From Streptomyces sp. NBC_00376 (lineage in GTDB: Bacteria > Actinomycetota > Actinomycetes > Streptomycetales > Streptomycetaceae), in NCBI RefSeq assembly GCF_036077095.1, contig NZ_CP107960.1, positions 4,402,001 through 4,466,000 on the forward strand: DNA of 64,000 nucleotides, written 5' to 3'. Positions 31,703 through 40,761 of this stretch are shown piece after piece. A program made the position numbers and the translations under genes. The notes under the pieces are model-generated. The model worked only from the letters and a program-made list of their open reading frames with translations. It was not told the DNA's origin and ran no database searches. Every line of letters begins with the position of its first letter. Position 1 is the first letter of the stretch.

Positions 31703-32419
31703 TTGTCGGTGCGACTGATCGTCAGGACGTTCAGCGAACTCTGCATCACCGTCGGAGCCCTGATCGTGCTCTTTGTGGTGTACGTGCTGTTCTGGACCGG
31801 GGTGAAGGCGGCCGACGCGACCGAGGGGCAGATCGACGCCCTGCACAGCCGGTGGGCGCAGGGACCGGTGTCCGCATCCGCGCCGCAGTCCTCCCCGGCG
31901 CCGGGGAAGCCGAAGGCGCCGAAGGAGTCCCCCGCCCCTGCCGCGTACCGGGACGGCAAGCCGTTCGCGATGATGTACATACCCCGCTTCGGCAAGGGCT
32001 GGGAGTGGCCCGTCCTGGAGAACACCGAGGTCAGAACCTTGCAGAAGGGTCTCGGTCATTACTCGGGGACCGCCCGCCTCGGCGCGACGGGCAATTTCGC
32101 GGTGGCCGGACACCGCCGTACGTACGGGGACCCGTTCAAGGACTTCCCGAAGCTGCGTCCGGGCGACGCGGTGGTGCTGACCGACGGGACGACGTGGTTC
32201 ACGTACCGCGTCGACAAACGGCCCTACCGGACCGTGCCGAGCGACATCGGGGTCATCGACCCGGTTCCCCGCAAGTCCGGCTTCGACGGGCCCGGCCGCT
32301 ATCTGACGCTGACCACCTGCGACCCCGAGTGGGGCAGCAGCCACCGGCTGATCGCCTGGGCCCACCTCGATGCCACCCGGCCCGTGTCCGAAGGCAAGCT
32401 GGCAGCTTTCCACAGCTGA
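31703..32419 (+). CDS. Class E sortase (first of three)
   Basis: 238-residue membrane transpeptidase that joins surface proteins to peptidoglycan. The N-terminal helix is at about 11-31, then a Pro-rich linker and the sortase domain (about 85-235). The catalytic triad is H137 in AGHRRTYGDPF, C206 in TLTTCDPEW and R215. Class E enzymes are thought to recognise LAXTG rather than LPXTG. TTG 31703 has GGGGAGG eight bases before it. First of three sortases with shared TLTTC motif but little similarity in the linker. Confidence 0.9.
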   Translation: MSVRLIVRTFSELCITVGALIVLFVVYVLFWTGVKAADATEGQIDALHSRWAQGPVSASAPQSSPAPGKPKAPKESPAPAAYRDGKPFAMMYIPRFGKGWEWPVLENTEVRTLQKGLGHYSGTARLGATGNFAVAGHRRTYGDPFKDFPKLRPGDAVVLTDGTTWFTYRVDKRPYRTVPSDIGVIDPVPRKSGFDGPGRYLTLTTCDPEWGSSHRLIAWAHLDATRPVSEGKLAAFHS

Positions 32420-32475
32420 CCCACGCTTCTGCCCCAGCCCTTTAGTCTGGTCTCGTACCGAATGGAGGGGACAAC

Positions 32476-32658
32476 ATGTACGGCTGGATCTGGCGGCATC
32501 TGCCGGGCAACGCATGGGTGCGTGCGCTCATCTCGCTCGTGTTGGCACTGGCCGTTGTCTACGTGCTTTTCCAGTACGTCTTCCCCTGGGCGGAGCCGCT
32601 GCTTCCGTTCGGTGACGTGACGGTCGACGGCTCGACCGGGACGGAGGGCGGCCAGTGA
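32476..32658 (+). CDS. Small membrane protein
   Basis: 60 residues: a short polar start with two tryptophans (YGWIWRHLPGNAWVRAL), one membrane helix (about 17-38) and an acidic tail. GGAGGGG precedes ATG 32476. Its stop overlaps the pabA start, so it is translated in step with pabA. No function known to me. Confidence 0.75.
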   Translation: MYGWIWRHLPGNAWVRALISLVLALAVVYVLFQYVFPWAEPLLPFGDVTVDGSTGTEGGQ

Positions 32659-33293
32659 GTGCCCGCATTCTCGTCGTGGACAACTACGACAGCTTTGTCT
32701 TCAACCTCGTCCAGTACCTCTATCAGCTCGGCGCCGAATGCGAGGTGCTGCGCAACGACGAGGTGACCACGGCACACGCCCAGGACGGCTTCGACGGCGT
32801 CCTGCTGTCGCCCGGTCCCGGCACCCCGGAGCAGGCGGGCGTCTGCGTCGAGATGGTGCGCCACTGCGCGGCGACGGGCGTTCCGGTCTTCGGGGTCTGC
32901 CTGGGGATGCAGTCGATGGCGGTGGCGTACGGCGGCGTGGTGGACCGTGCCCCGGAGCTGCTGCACGGCAAGACCTCGCCGGTGACCCATGAGGGCGTGG
33001 GGGTCTTCGCCGGCCTGCCGTCCCCCTTCACCGCGACCCGCTACCACTCGCTGGCGGCCGAACCGGACACCGTCCCGGCGGAGTTGGAGGTGACGGCGCG
33101 GACTGCCGACGGGATCATCATGGGGCTGCGCCACCGTGACCTGCCGGTGGAGGGCGTGCAGTTCCATCCGGAGTCGGTGCTGACCGAGCACGGGCATCTG
33201 ATGCTGGCCAACTGGCTGGCGCAGTGCGGCGACACGGGAGCCGTCGCGAGGTCGGCGGGGCTCGCGCCGGTGGTGGGCAAGGCCGTCGCGTGA
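32655..33293 (+). CDS. pabA: Class I glutamine amidotransferase, PabA/TrpG type
   Basis: 212 residues. Supplies ammonia from glutamine to aminodeoxychorismate or anthranilate synthase. NYDSFVFNLVQYL is at the N-terminus, LSPGPGTPEQAG at 51-62, nucleophile C82 in GVCLGMQS and the H171/E173 pair in GVQFHPESVLTEHG. GTG overlaps the upstream stop and its own stop overlaps the next sortase (GTGA), so it is embedded in the sortase operon. No synthase component I is nearby; PabA versus TrpG cannot be separated by sequence here. Confidence 0.93.
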   Translation: MSARILVVDNYDSFVFNLVQYLYQLGAECEVLRNDEVTTAHAQDGFDGVLLSPGPGTPEQAGVCVEMVRHCAATGVPVFGVCLGMQSMAVAYGGVVDRAPELLHGKTSPVTHEGVGVFAGLPSPFTATRYHSLAAEPDTVPAELEVTARTADGIIMGLRHRDLPVEGVQFHPESVLTEHGHLMLANWLAQCGDTGAVARSAGLAPVVGKAVA

Positions 33294-34819
33294 CCGAGCT
33301 CCGCCCCGAGCACGACGCCGATCAGGACGGCCCGTACGAGCAAGGGGCGTACGGGGCCGCAGGCGCGTTCGAGGCGGCGGTCGACCGGCTGGCGGACCCG
33401 TTGAACGATCCGCTGCCGCACTCCTCGCCGTGGTTCAGGGCAGGGAGTGGCCCGGACGGGGCGGCCGAGGCACCGGTGGCGGGGCAAGGACAGCACCGCG
33501 CCCCGGACTTGCCGGCGCAGACGCAGCCGGGGGCGTCCCAGTCACAGGCGGTATACGGGGCGCAGGGGCGCCAGGGTGCTCCGCAGGAGTGGTACGACCC
33601 CGAGGGGTTCGAACGGGACTGGTACGGGCAGCAGGCGGCCGTACCGACGCCGGCACCGGCACCCATGCCGACCCCCATACCGGCGTCCATGCCGACGCCC
33701 ATGCCGGGTCCTGTTCCGGAGCAGTCTGTTCCGGAACAGTTGACGCAGCCTCTCGCCGTTCCCTTCCCGGTCCATGACGAGACGATCGGTCTGCGGACGG
33801 CCGACACCCGCCGCCCGGCCGGCCGCGTGACGCCGACCCGGCGGCCGGGTCCGGGTCCGGGGCCGGATGCTGACCCGTCCCCGGACTTCGATCTCGCGAG
33901 CGACGCGGATCGCTTCGAAGACCCCACGACAGACCCCGCGACAGACCCCTCGTCGGACCCTGCCCGGGACTCCGACGCCTCCGCTGCGGAGCCGCGCACC
34001 GGAGGCCGTGCCGAGCGCCGTCGCGCCGCCAAGGGGCGGGGCCGCCGCCGTACCGATCAGCGGCCGGAGGCCGTGGCGACGGCCGCCACACAGGCCGACA
34101 AGCCGATGTCGCGCGTGGAGGCACGGCGTGCGGCACGTGCGGCCAAGGACAGCCCGGCCGTGGTGGCCAGCCGCGTCACCGGTGAGCTGTTCATCACGCT
34201 CGGCGTGCTGATGCTGTTGTTCGTCACCTATCAGCTGTGGTGGACGAATGTGCGGGCCGATCAGTACGCAGGCAAGGAGACGCACAAGATCCAGGACGAC
34301 TGGGCGAAGGGCGACCGCAACCCCGGCGTGTTCGAAGCGGGGCAGGGGTTCGCCATCATCCACATCCCCAAGCTGGATGTGGTCGCTCCGATCGCCGAGG
34401 GCATCAGCAAGGAGAAGGTCCTCGACCGGGGCATGGTCGGCCACTACAGCGAGGGCACGCTCCGCACCGCGATGCCTTCGGCCAAGCGAGGCAACTTCGC
34501 CCTCGCCGGTCACCGGAACACGCACGGCGAGCCGTTCCGCTACATCAACCGGCTGAGCCCCGGCGACCTGATCGTGGTTGAGACGCAGGACGCGTACTAC
34601 ACCTACGAGACGGCCAGGACGCTGCCGCAGACATCGCCGTCCAACATCTCGGTGATCGATCCGGTGCCGCGCGGTTCCGGGTTCGACGGGCCCGGTCGGT
34701 ACATCACTCTGACGACCTGTACGCCGGAATTCACGAGTACGTACCGTTTGATCGTCTGGGGCAAGATGGTCGACGAACGACCGCGCAGCGAGGGGAAGCC
34801 CGACGCGCTCGTGGGCTGA
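33290..34819 (+). CDS. srtE1: Class E sortase with long disordered N-terminus (SrtE1-like)
   Basis: 509 residues from GTG 33290. The first 290 or so are a low-complexity cytoplasmic region: Pro/Gln rich, a PTP/PIP/MP repeat stretch, and D-P-A-T-D-P repeats. A membrane helix (ELFITLGVLMLLFVTYQLWW) and the sortase domain follow, with H408 in AGHRNTHGEPF, C477 in TLTTCTPEF and R486. In S. coelicolor the gene pair after pabA encodes SrtE1/SrtE2, which anchor long chaplins needed for aerial growth; the symbol is by synteny. The cytoplasmic extension is far longer than the usual 50-80 residues. Confidence 0.88.
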   Translation: MTELRPEHDADQDGPYEQGAYGAAGAFEAAVDRLADPLNDPLPHSSPWFRAGSGPDGAAEAPVAGQGQHRAPDLPAQTQPGASQSQAVYGAQGRQGAPQEWYDPEGFERDWYGQQAAVPTPAPAPMPTPIPASMPTPMPGPVPEQSVPEQLTQPLAVPFPVHDETIGLRTADTRRPAGRVTPTRRPGPGPGPDADPSPDFDLASDADRFEDPTTDPATDPSSDPARDSDASAAEPRTGGRAERRRAAKGRGRRRTDQRPEAVATAATQADKPMSRVEARRAARAAKDSPAVVASRVTGELFITLGVLMLLFVTYQLWWTNVRADQYAGKETHKIQDDWAKGDRNPGVFEAGQGFAIIHIPKLDVVAPIAEGISKEKVLDRGMVGHYSEGTLRTAMPSAKRGNFALAGHRNTHGEPFRYINRLSPGDLIVVETQDAYYTYETARTLPQTSPSNISVIDPVPRGSGFDGPGRYITLTTCTPEFTSTYRLIVWGKMVDERPRSEGKPDALVG

Positions 34820-34847
34820 ATCATCATCACGACAGGGGACGGGTGCG

Positions 34848-35579
34848 GTGACAGCGAGGACCGAGCACGAAGAGCGAACCGGTGAGTCCGCGCCCCCGCC
34901 CCGGCGCAGGGGCCGCCATCCCGTCGCGACCGCGGTCAGCTTCTTCGGTGAACTCCTGATCACCGCGGGCCTGGTGCTCGGCCTCTTCGTCGTCTACTCC
35001 CTCTGGTGGACGAACGTGCTCGCCGACCGCGAGGCCACCAAGCAGGGACACACCGTCCGCGACCGCTGGGCGGGCGGACCGGGCGCGCTGGACACGAAGG
35101 ACGGCATCGGCTTCCTGCACGTCCCGTCGATGAAGAACGGCGAGGTGCTGGTCAAGAAGGGCACCGACACCGAGAACCTCAACAACGGCATCGCGGGCTA
35201 CTACACGGACCCGGTGAAGTCGGCTCTCCCGTGGGACGAGAAGGGCAACTTCACCCTGGCCGCCCACCGCGACGGGCACGGCGCCAAGTTCCACAACATC
35301 GACAAGGTGAAGACCGGGGACGCGGTCGTCTTCGAGACCAGGGACACCTGGTACGTCTACAAGGTCTTCGAGGAGCTTCCCGAGACGTCGAAGTACAACG
35401 TCGACGTGTTGCAGGCGGTCCCGAAGGGCTCGGGTGCGAAGAAGCCCGGCCGCTACATCACGCTGACGACCTGCACGCCGGTCTACACGTCGAAGTACCG
35501 CTACATCGTGTGGGGCGAGCTGGTGCGTACGGAGAAGGTGGACAAGGACCGTACGAAGCCGGCGGAGCTGCGCCGCTGA
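34848..35579 (+). CDS. srtE2: Class E sortase (SrtE2-like)
   Basis: 243 residues. A short basic N-terminus, a membrane helix (about 31-53, ending YSLWWTNVLAD like its neighbour), then the sortase domain with H140 in AAHRDGHGAKF, C209 in TLTTCTPVY and R218. It starts at GTG 34848, 28 bases after srtE1, so they form a tandem pair. It ends before a perfect 23-bp hairpin shared with convergent pknB. Confidence 0.9.
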   Translation: MTARTEHEERTGESAPPPRRRGRHPVATAVSFFGELLITAGLVLGLFVVYSLWWTNVLADREATKQGHTVRDRWAGGPGALDTKDGIGFLHVPSMKNGEVLVKKGTDTENLNNGIAGYYTDPVKSALPWDEKGNFTLAAHRDGHGAKFHNIDKVKTGDAVVFETRDTWYVYKVFEELPETSKYNVDVLQAVPKGSGAKKPGRYITLTTCTPVYTSKYRYIVWGELVRTEKVDKDRTKPAELRR

Positions 35580-35670
35580 CCGGATGTCCCGCCGCAGACC
35601 TCGGCGGACGCCCGACAGGCATGCAACGGGCGCACGGCGGACCACGTCCCCGGCGCGGACGCCCGACGAC

Positions 35671-35720
35671 CATGACGAAGGGCCCCGGCCGCCATACGGC
35701 GGCCGGGGCCCTTCGTCATG
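35671..35720. terminator. Bidirectional terminator between srtE2 and pknB
   Basis: A perfect 23-base-pair inverted repeat (35671-35693 and 35698-35720) with loop ATAC. Arms begin CATGACGAAGGGCCCCGG. It lies 11 bases from the pknB stop and can end transcription from both sides. Confidence 0.9.
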
Positions 35721-35731
35721 GTGTGTCCGGG

Positions 35732-37705
35732 TCAGCCTCGTCTGCCGGACGGGCCGCCGAAGATGTTTCCGTCTCCGCCGCCCGGCATGGTCTGGACGTT
35801 GACCGCGCTGTTCTTGTCGACCTGCTGGCCCGAGTTGGGCTGGAAGCCGACGATCCTCGCCTTGTCGTCATTCGGCCCCTGCACCTGGCCGAGCTGCAGA
35901 CCCGCTGCGGCGAGCAGGGCCTTCGCCTCACCGAGCGTCTTGCCCTGGAGATCGGGAACCGAGGTCTGCTCCGGCTGCTGCGGGCCCTTGGAGACCGTCA
36001 GCACGATCTGGGCGGTCAGCGGCTGCGCCGAGTCGGGGAGTGGTGTCTGGCTGATCACCTGGTTCGCCGGCTTCTCCGAATCGACGTCGGTCCTGGAGAT
36101 GTTGGTGAAGCCCAGGCCGTTGAGCTGGGCCACGGCGGCGTTGTAGTCCCGGTCGGCGACGTTGGGCACCTTCTGGGTGGCCTGCTTGGCGACCGTGATC
36201 GTGACTTCGGAGTTCTTCTCGGCCTTCGAGTTGCCGTCGGGGTTCTGCTTGATGACCGTGCCCGCGGTCTTCTCGGACTCGACCGCGGTGACGTTCACCG
36301 TGAAGCCCTTGGCCTCCAGCTCCTTGCGGGCCGTCGCCTCGGTCTTCTCCACGACGTCCGGGACATCGACCTTCGGCGCCCCGGTGGAGACGACGACCGT
36401 GACGGTGTCGTTCTTCGCCATCTGCTCGTCGGGCGTCGGGGTCTGGCTGCAGATCTTGCCCTTGGGCTGCTCCTCGCACGGTTCGCGCGAGCCGATCTTC
36501 AGGACGATCTCGGCGTTCTCTGCGAGTTTCTCCGCTTCCTTCACCGTCGAGCCGACCATGTTCGGCGCATCGAACTTGTCGCCGCCGCTGTTGCGGTCGC
36601 TGAACACCGCCTGGCCGATCAGGATCGCGCCGATCAGCACCAGGACACCCGCGACGATCAGCAGGATCGTCGAGGTGTTGCTCTTCTTCTGGCGGCGGCG
36701 GTCCGGGCGGTCGTCGTAGCCGTAGCCGCCGTCGTCCGGGTTGACCGGGGGCAGCATGGACGTGGGCGCGCCGTTCTGGTCCGCGGCGCGCAGCGCGGTG
36801 GTCGGCTGGTCGTTGCCGTATCCGCCGTAACCGGCCGCACCCATCGCCGCGGTGGCGGCGACCGGCTGGCCGTCGAGGCACGCCTCGATGTCGGCGCGCA
36901 TCTCGTCGGCCGACTGGTAGCGGTAGTCGGGGTCCTTGACCAGGGCCTTCAACACGATCGCGTCCATCTCGGGCGTGATCTCGGGGTCGAAGTTGCTGGG
37001 CTTCTGCGGCTCTTCCCGTACGTGCTGGTAGGCGACCGCGACCGGTGAGTCACCGATGAAGGGCGGCCGTACCGTCAGCAGCTCGTAGAGCAGACAGCCG
37101 GTCGAGTAGAGGTCGGAGCGTGCGTCGACCTGCTCGCCCTTGGCCTGCTCCGGGGAGAGGTACTGGGCGGTGCCGATGACGGCGGCGGTCTGGGTCATCG
37201 TCATTCCGGAGTCGCCCATGGCGCGGGCGATGCCGAAGTCCATGACCTTGACCTGGCCGGTGCGCGTCAGCATGACGTTCGCCGGCTTGATGTCGCGGTG
37301 GACGATGCCGGCGCGGTGCGAGTACTCCAGCGCCTGGAGGATGCCGACGGTCATTTCGAGGGTGCGCTCGGGCAGCAGCTTGCGGCCGGAGTGCAGGAGC
37401 TCTCTGAGCGTCGACCCGTCGACGTACTCCATCACGATGTACGGGATGGAGACCCCGTCGACGTAGTCCTCGCCGGTGTCGTAGACGGCGACGATCGCCG
37501 GGTGGTTGAGCGAGGCGGCGGACTGGGCCTCACGGCGGAACCGGGCCTGGAAGGACGGATCGCGGGCCAGATCGGCCCGGAGCGTCTTCACGGCTACGGT
37601 GCGGCCGAGCCGGGTGTCGTGTGCGAGGTAGACCTCGGCCATGCCACCACGGCCGAGCACCGAGCCCAGCTCGTACCGGCCGCCGAGGCGACGCGGCTCT
37701 TCCAT
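35732..37705 (-). CDS. pknB: PASTA-domain Ser/Thr protein kinase PknB
   Basis: 657 residues from ATG 37705. The kinase domain has GRGGMAEVY, K40, HRDIKPAN with D138 and DFG at 156-158. The activation loop GMTMTQTAAVIGT puts threonines at 169, 171 and 173; T171 and T173 match the autophosphorylated pair of mycobacterial PknB. A linker and a membrane helix (about 340-363) lead to four extracellular PASTA repeats (from about 375, 445, 511 and 580). PASTA domains bind muropeptides or lipid II and couple wall state to growth. Last gene of the fhaA-fhaB-PP2C-ftsW-pbpA-pknB operon. Confidence 0.96.
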   Translation of the reverse strand: MEEPRRLGGRYELGSVLGRGGMAEVYLAHDTRLGRTVAVKTLRADLARDPSFQARFRREAQSAASLNHPAIVAVYDTGEDYVDGVSIPYIVMEYVDGSTLRELLHSGRKLLPERTLEMTVGILQALEYSHRAGIVHRDIKPANVMLTRTGQVKVMDFGIARAMGDSGMTMTQTAAVIGTAQYLSPEQAKGEQVDARSDLYSTGCLLYELLTVRPPFIGDSPVAVAYQHVREEPQKPSNFDPEITPEMDAIVLKALVKDPDYRYQSADEMRADIEACLDGQPVAATAAMGAAGYGGYGNDQPTTALRAADQNGAPTSMLPPVNPDDGGYGYDDRPDRRRQKKSNTSTILLIVAGVLVLIGAILIGQAVFSDRNSGGDKFDAPNMVGSTVKEAEKLAENAEIVLKIGSREPCEEQPKGKICSQTPTPDEQMAKNDTVTVVVSTGAPKVDVPDVVEKTEATARKELEAKGFTVNVTAVESEKTAGTVIKQNPDGNSKAEKNSEVTITVAKQATQKVPNVADRDYNAAVAQLNGLGFTNISRTDVDSEKPANQVISQTPLPDSAQPLTAQIVLTVSKGPQQPEQTSVPDLQGKTLGEAKALLAAAGLQLGQVQGPNDDKARIVGFQPNSGQQVDKNSAVNVQTMPGGGDGNIFGGPSGRRG

Positions 37706-37872
37706 AACAGTTCCAGCCCTCTCCGTCAGTCCCGACCGCACCGGTGTGTGGTCCGGCGGTGTGCTGCTCGCGCATACGCTACCGGCCGCGCACTACCTGA
37801 TCGGCCCGGAGTCCGGACCTGATACCTGACCGGTATCCCGATGTGCAGGTAGGGCACCCGATGTGATGGGCA

Positions 37873-39330
37873 TCACTTCTTGCTGTCGATGACCGCCTTC
37901 ATCACGTCCCGTGCGATCGGGGCGGCCAGGCCGCCACCGGAGATGTCGTCGCGGTTGGCCTGGCTGTCCTCGACGACCACGGCGACGGCGACCGGGGAGC
38001 CGCTGTCGGTCTTGGCGTACGAGATGAACCAGGCGTACGGGTTCTCACTGTTGTTCAGGCCGTGCTGCGCGGTACCGGTCTTGCCGCCGACGGTGACGCC
38101 ATCGATGAGGGCGTTGGTTCCCGTGCCGTTCTTGACGACGGTCTCCATCATCTGCTGGAGCTTCTGCGCGTTCTCACCCGAGAGGGGCTGGCTGAACTGC
38201 TCCTTCTCGTGGGTGTAGATCGTGTCCAGGTTGGGGGCCTGGCGCTCGGCGACCATGTACGGCTGCATCAGCTTGCCGTCGTTGGCCACGGCTGCGGCGA
38301 CCATGGCCATCTGGAGCGGGGTCGCGCGGTTGGACGCCTGGCCGATGCCGGCCATGGCGTTCTGAGGACGGTTGTCCTTGGGGTAGACGCTGGCGTCGGC
38401 GCGGACCGGGGTGAAGATTTCCTTGTTGAAGCCGAACTTGCCGGCTTCGTCGATCATCTTCTGGTTGCCGAGATCGTCGCTGATCTTGCCGAAGACGGTG
38501 TTGCAGGACCACCGCAGCGCTTCCCGGAGCGTGGCGTTCTCGCAGGGGATGTTGCCCTCGTTCGCCAGGTTGCCGGTGGTCAGCGGGAGCCGCCAGGGCA
38601 GCGGGGACTTGGTGGGCTCGTCGATGCCGGTGTACAGCCCGTTCTCCAGGGCCGCGGCGGCGGTGACGACCTTGAAGGTCGAGCCGGGCGGGTAGGTCTC
38701 GCGCAATGCCCGGTTGAGCATCGGCTTGTTCTTGTCCTTCAGGAGCTGCTGCCGGGCCTTGCTGTCCTTGTCGGAGTTGCCCGCGAAGACCGACGGGTCG
38801 TACGACGGGGTGCTCACCAGAGCCAGGATGGCGCCGGTCTGCGGGTCGAGCGCGGCCACGGCGCCCTTCTTCTTGCCGAGCCCCTTGAACGCGGCCTTCT
38901 GCGCGGCGCCGTTCAGGGTGGTGACGACGTTGCCACCCTGCTGCTTGTCGTTGGTGAACATCGAGAGGGTGCGGTCGAAGAAGAGCTGGTCGTCGTTGCC
39001 CGTGAGGATGCCGTCCTCCAGGCTCTCCAGCTGCGAGGCGTCGAAGGCCTGCGAGGAGTATCCGGTGACGGGCGCCCACATGGGGCCGTTCTTCCAGACC
39101 CGCTTGTACTTGAAGTCGCTGCCCTTGGTCTCGACGGACCCGGTGACGGGGTTGCCGTCGACGATGATGTTGCCGCGCTCGTGGGCGTAGCGCTCGATGC
39201 GGACGCGACGGTTCTCGTCGCGGCTGTTCAGTTCGTCGGCGCGGACGTACTGGAGGTAGTTGGTCCGTACGAGCAGGGCGAGGATGAGGATTCCGCAGAA
39301 GATCGCGATCCGGCGCAGGGGCTTGTTCAC
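37873..39330 (-). CDS. pbpA: Class B penicillin-binding protein PbpA (peptidoglycan transpeptidase)
   Basis: 485 residues. N-terminal anchor (about 7-23), non-catalytic dimerisation region, then a transpeptidase domain with S217-TFK220, S275-CN277 and K417-TG419, the three penicillin-fold motifs, and APIARDVMKAVID at the end. It cross-links peptidoglycan with the neighbouring SEDS glycosyltransferase, which it overlaps by four bases. In actinobacteria PbpA is controlled by PknB. Confidence 0.95.
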   Translation of the reverse strand: MNKPLRRIAIFCGILILALLVRTNYLQYVRADELNSRDENRRVRIERYAHERGNIIVDGNPVTGSVETKGSDFKYKRVWKNGPMWAPVTGYSSQAFDASQLESLEDGILTGNDDQLFFDRTLSMFTNDKQQGGNVVTTLNGAAQKAAFKGLGKKKGAVAALDPQTGAILALVSTPSYDPSVFAGNSDKDSKARQQLLKDKNKPMLNRALRETYPPGSTFKVVTAAAALENGLYTGIDEPTKSPLPWRLPLTTGNLANEGNIPCENATLREALRWSCNTVFGKISDDLGNQKMIDEAGKFGFNKEIFTPVRADASVYPKDNRPQNAMAGIGQASNRATPLQMAMVAAAVANDGKLMQPYMVAERQAPNLDTIYTHEKEQFSQPLSGENAQKLQQMMETVVKNGTGTNALIDGVTVGGKTGTAQHGLNNSENPYAWFISYAKTDSGSPVAVAVVVEDSQANRDDISGGGLAAPIARDVMKAVIDSKK

Positions 39331-40739
39331 GGTCGGACCACCTGGGTCATCTCGGCGTCGGGGGACGGTGCGGGCGCAGGTGCGGGACGGCGGGCGGTGT
39401 CGCTGATCCGGATCAGGATGGCGATCAGTGCCCAGTTGGCCAACACGGACGAACCGCCGTACGCGAGGAACGGCATGGTCATACCGCTGAGCGGGATGAG
39501 CCCCATGACACCGCCGGCGACCACGAAGATCTGGATCGCGAAGGCTCCGGACAGCCCGATGGCGAGCAGCTTGCCGAAGGGGTCACGGGCGGCGAGCGCG
39601 GTGCGTACGCCCCGCTCGATGATGAGACCGTAGATCAGCAGGATGGCCATCATTCCGGCCAGCCCCAGTTCCTCGCCGACGGTGGCGAGGATGAAGTCGG
39701 CGTTGGCGGCGAAGCCGATCAGGTCGGAGTGGCCCTGGCCCCAGCCGGTGCCCAGCGTGCCGCCCGAACCGAACGACATGATGGCGTTGGAGATCTGCTC
39801 GCAGGCGCCATTGGTCGTGTAGCAGGAGAACGGGTCCTTCCAGGCGCTCACACGGGCCTGGACATGAGACTCGAAGGACGCCACACCCACCGCGCCCGCC
39901 GCGGACATCAGCAGACCGAAGACGATCCAGCTGGTCCGCTCGGTGGCGACGTACAGCATCACGACGAAGAGGCCGAAGAACAGCAGCGAGGTGCCGAGGT
40001 CCGTCTCGAAGACCAGGATCAGGATCGACAGGGCCCAGATGGTGATGATCGGTCCGAGGTCGCGTCCGCGCGGCAGGTACAGACCCATGAAGCGGCGGCT
40101 GGCCAGCGCCAGTGCGTCACGCTTCACCATGAGATAGCCGGAGAAGAACACCGCGATCAGGATCTTGGCGAACTCTCCTGGCTGGATCGAGAGAGGGCCA
40201 AGGCTGATCCAGATCTTCGCGCCGTTCACTGCGGGGAAGAACACCGGCAGGATCAGCAGGACCAGCGCAACGGCCATCGAGATGTAGGTGTAGCGCTGGA
40301 GGATGCGATGGTCCTTGAGGATCACCAACACGGCGACGAAGAAGGCGACACCGATCGCCGAGTACAGCAGCTGCTTGGGGGCGTCGGGACTGTATGACCC
40401 ATACAGGGTCTCCGCACGCTGGATCAGCCGTTCCGACTGGTCCAGCCGCCAGATCAGCACCAGCCCCAGGCCGTTGAGCAAGGTGGCGAGCGGGAGCAGC
40501 AGCGGGTCCGCGTACGGCGCGAACTTGCGCACCACGAGGTGGGCGACGCCGCCGAGGAGGATGAGTCCCGCGCCGTATCCGAACATGCCGGACGGGAGCT
40601 TGCCGTCGATGGCGAGCCCGACATTGGCGTAGGCGAACACCGAGATGGCGATGGCGAAGGCCATCATCATCAGCTCGGTGTTGCGACGGCTCGGTGCGTC
40701 GATCGCGCCGATCGTGGTCGTGTTGGTGACAACGCTCAT
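39327..40739 (-). CDS. ftsW: FtsW/RodA/SpoVE (SEDS) peptidoglycan polymerase
   Basis: 470 residues with about ten to twelve membrane helices. The SEDS signatures LSIQPGEFAKI (about 180-190) and GLIPLSGMTMPFLAYGGSS near the C-terminus are present. The large extracellular loop contains two cysteines (CYTTNGACEQ) and GWGQGHSDLIGFAANADFI. It polymerises lipid II together with PbpA. Coupled to pbpA and 22 bases after the phosphatase gene. It is the RodA-like paralogue of this cluster, not the ftsW of the division cluster. Confidence 0.93.
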   Translation of the reverse strand: MSVVTNTTTIGAIDAPSRRNTELMMMAFAIAISVFAYANVGLAIDGKLPSGMFGYGAGLILLGGVAHLVVRKFAPYADPLLLPLATLLNGLGLVLIWRLDQSERLIQRAETLYGSYSPDAPKQLLYSAIGVAFFVAVLVILKDHRILQRYTYISMAVALVLLILPVFFPAVNGAKIWISLGPLSIQPGEFAKILIAVFFSGYLMVKRDALALASRRFMGLYLPRGRDLGPIITIWALSILILVFETDLGTSLLFFGLFVVMLYVATERTSWIVFGLLMSAAGAVGVASFESHVQARVSAWKDPFSCYTTNGACEQISNAIMSFGSGGTLGTGWGQGHSDLIGFAANADFILATVGEELGLAGMMAILLIYGLIIERGVRTALAARDPFGKLLAIGLSGAFAIQIFVVAGGVMGLIPLSGMTMPFLAYGGSSVLANWALIAILIRISDTARRPAPAPAPSPDAEMTQVVRP

Positions 40740-40761
40740 GGTGCTGAAGGCCCCCTACGGC

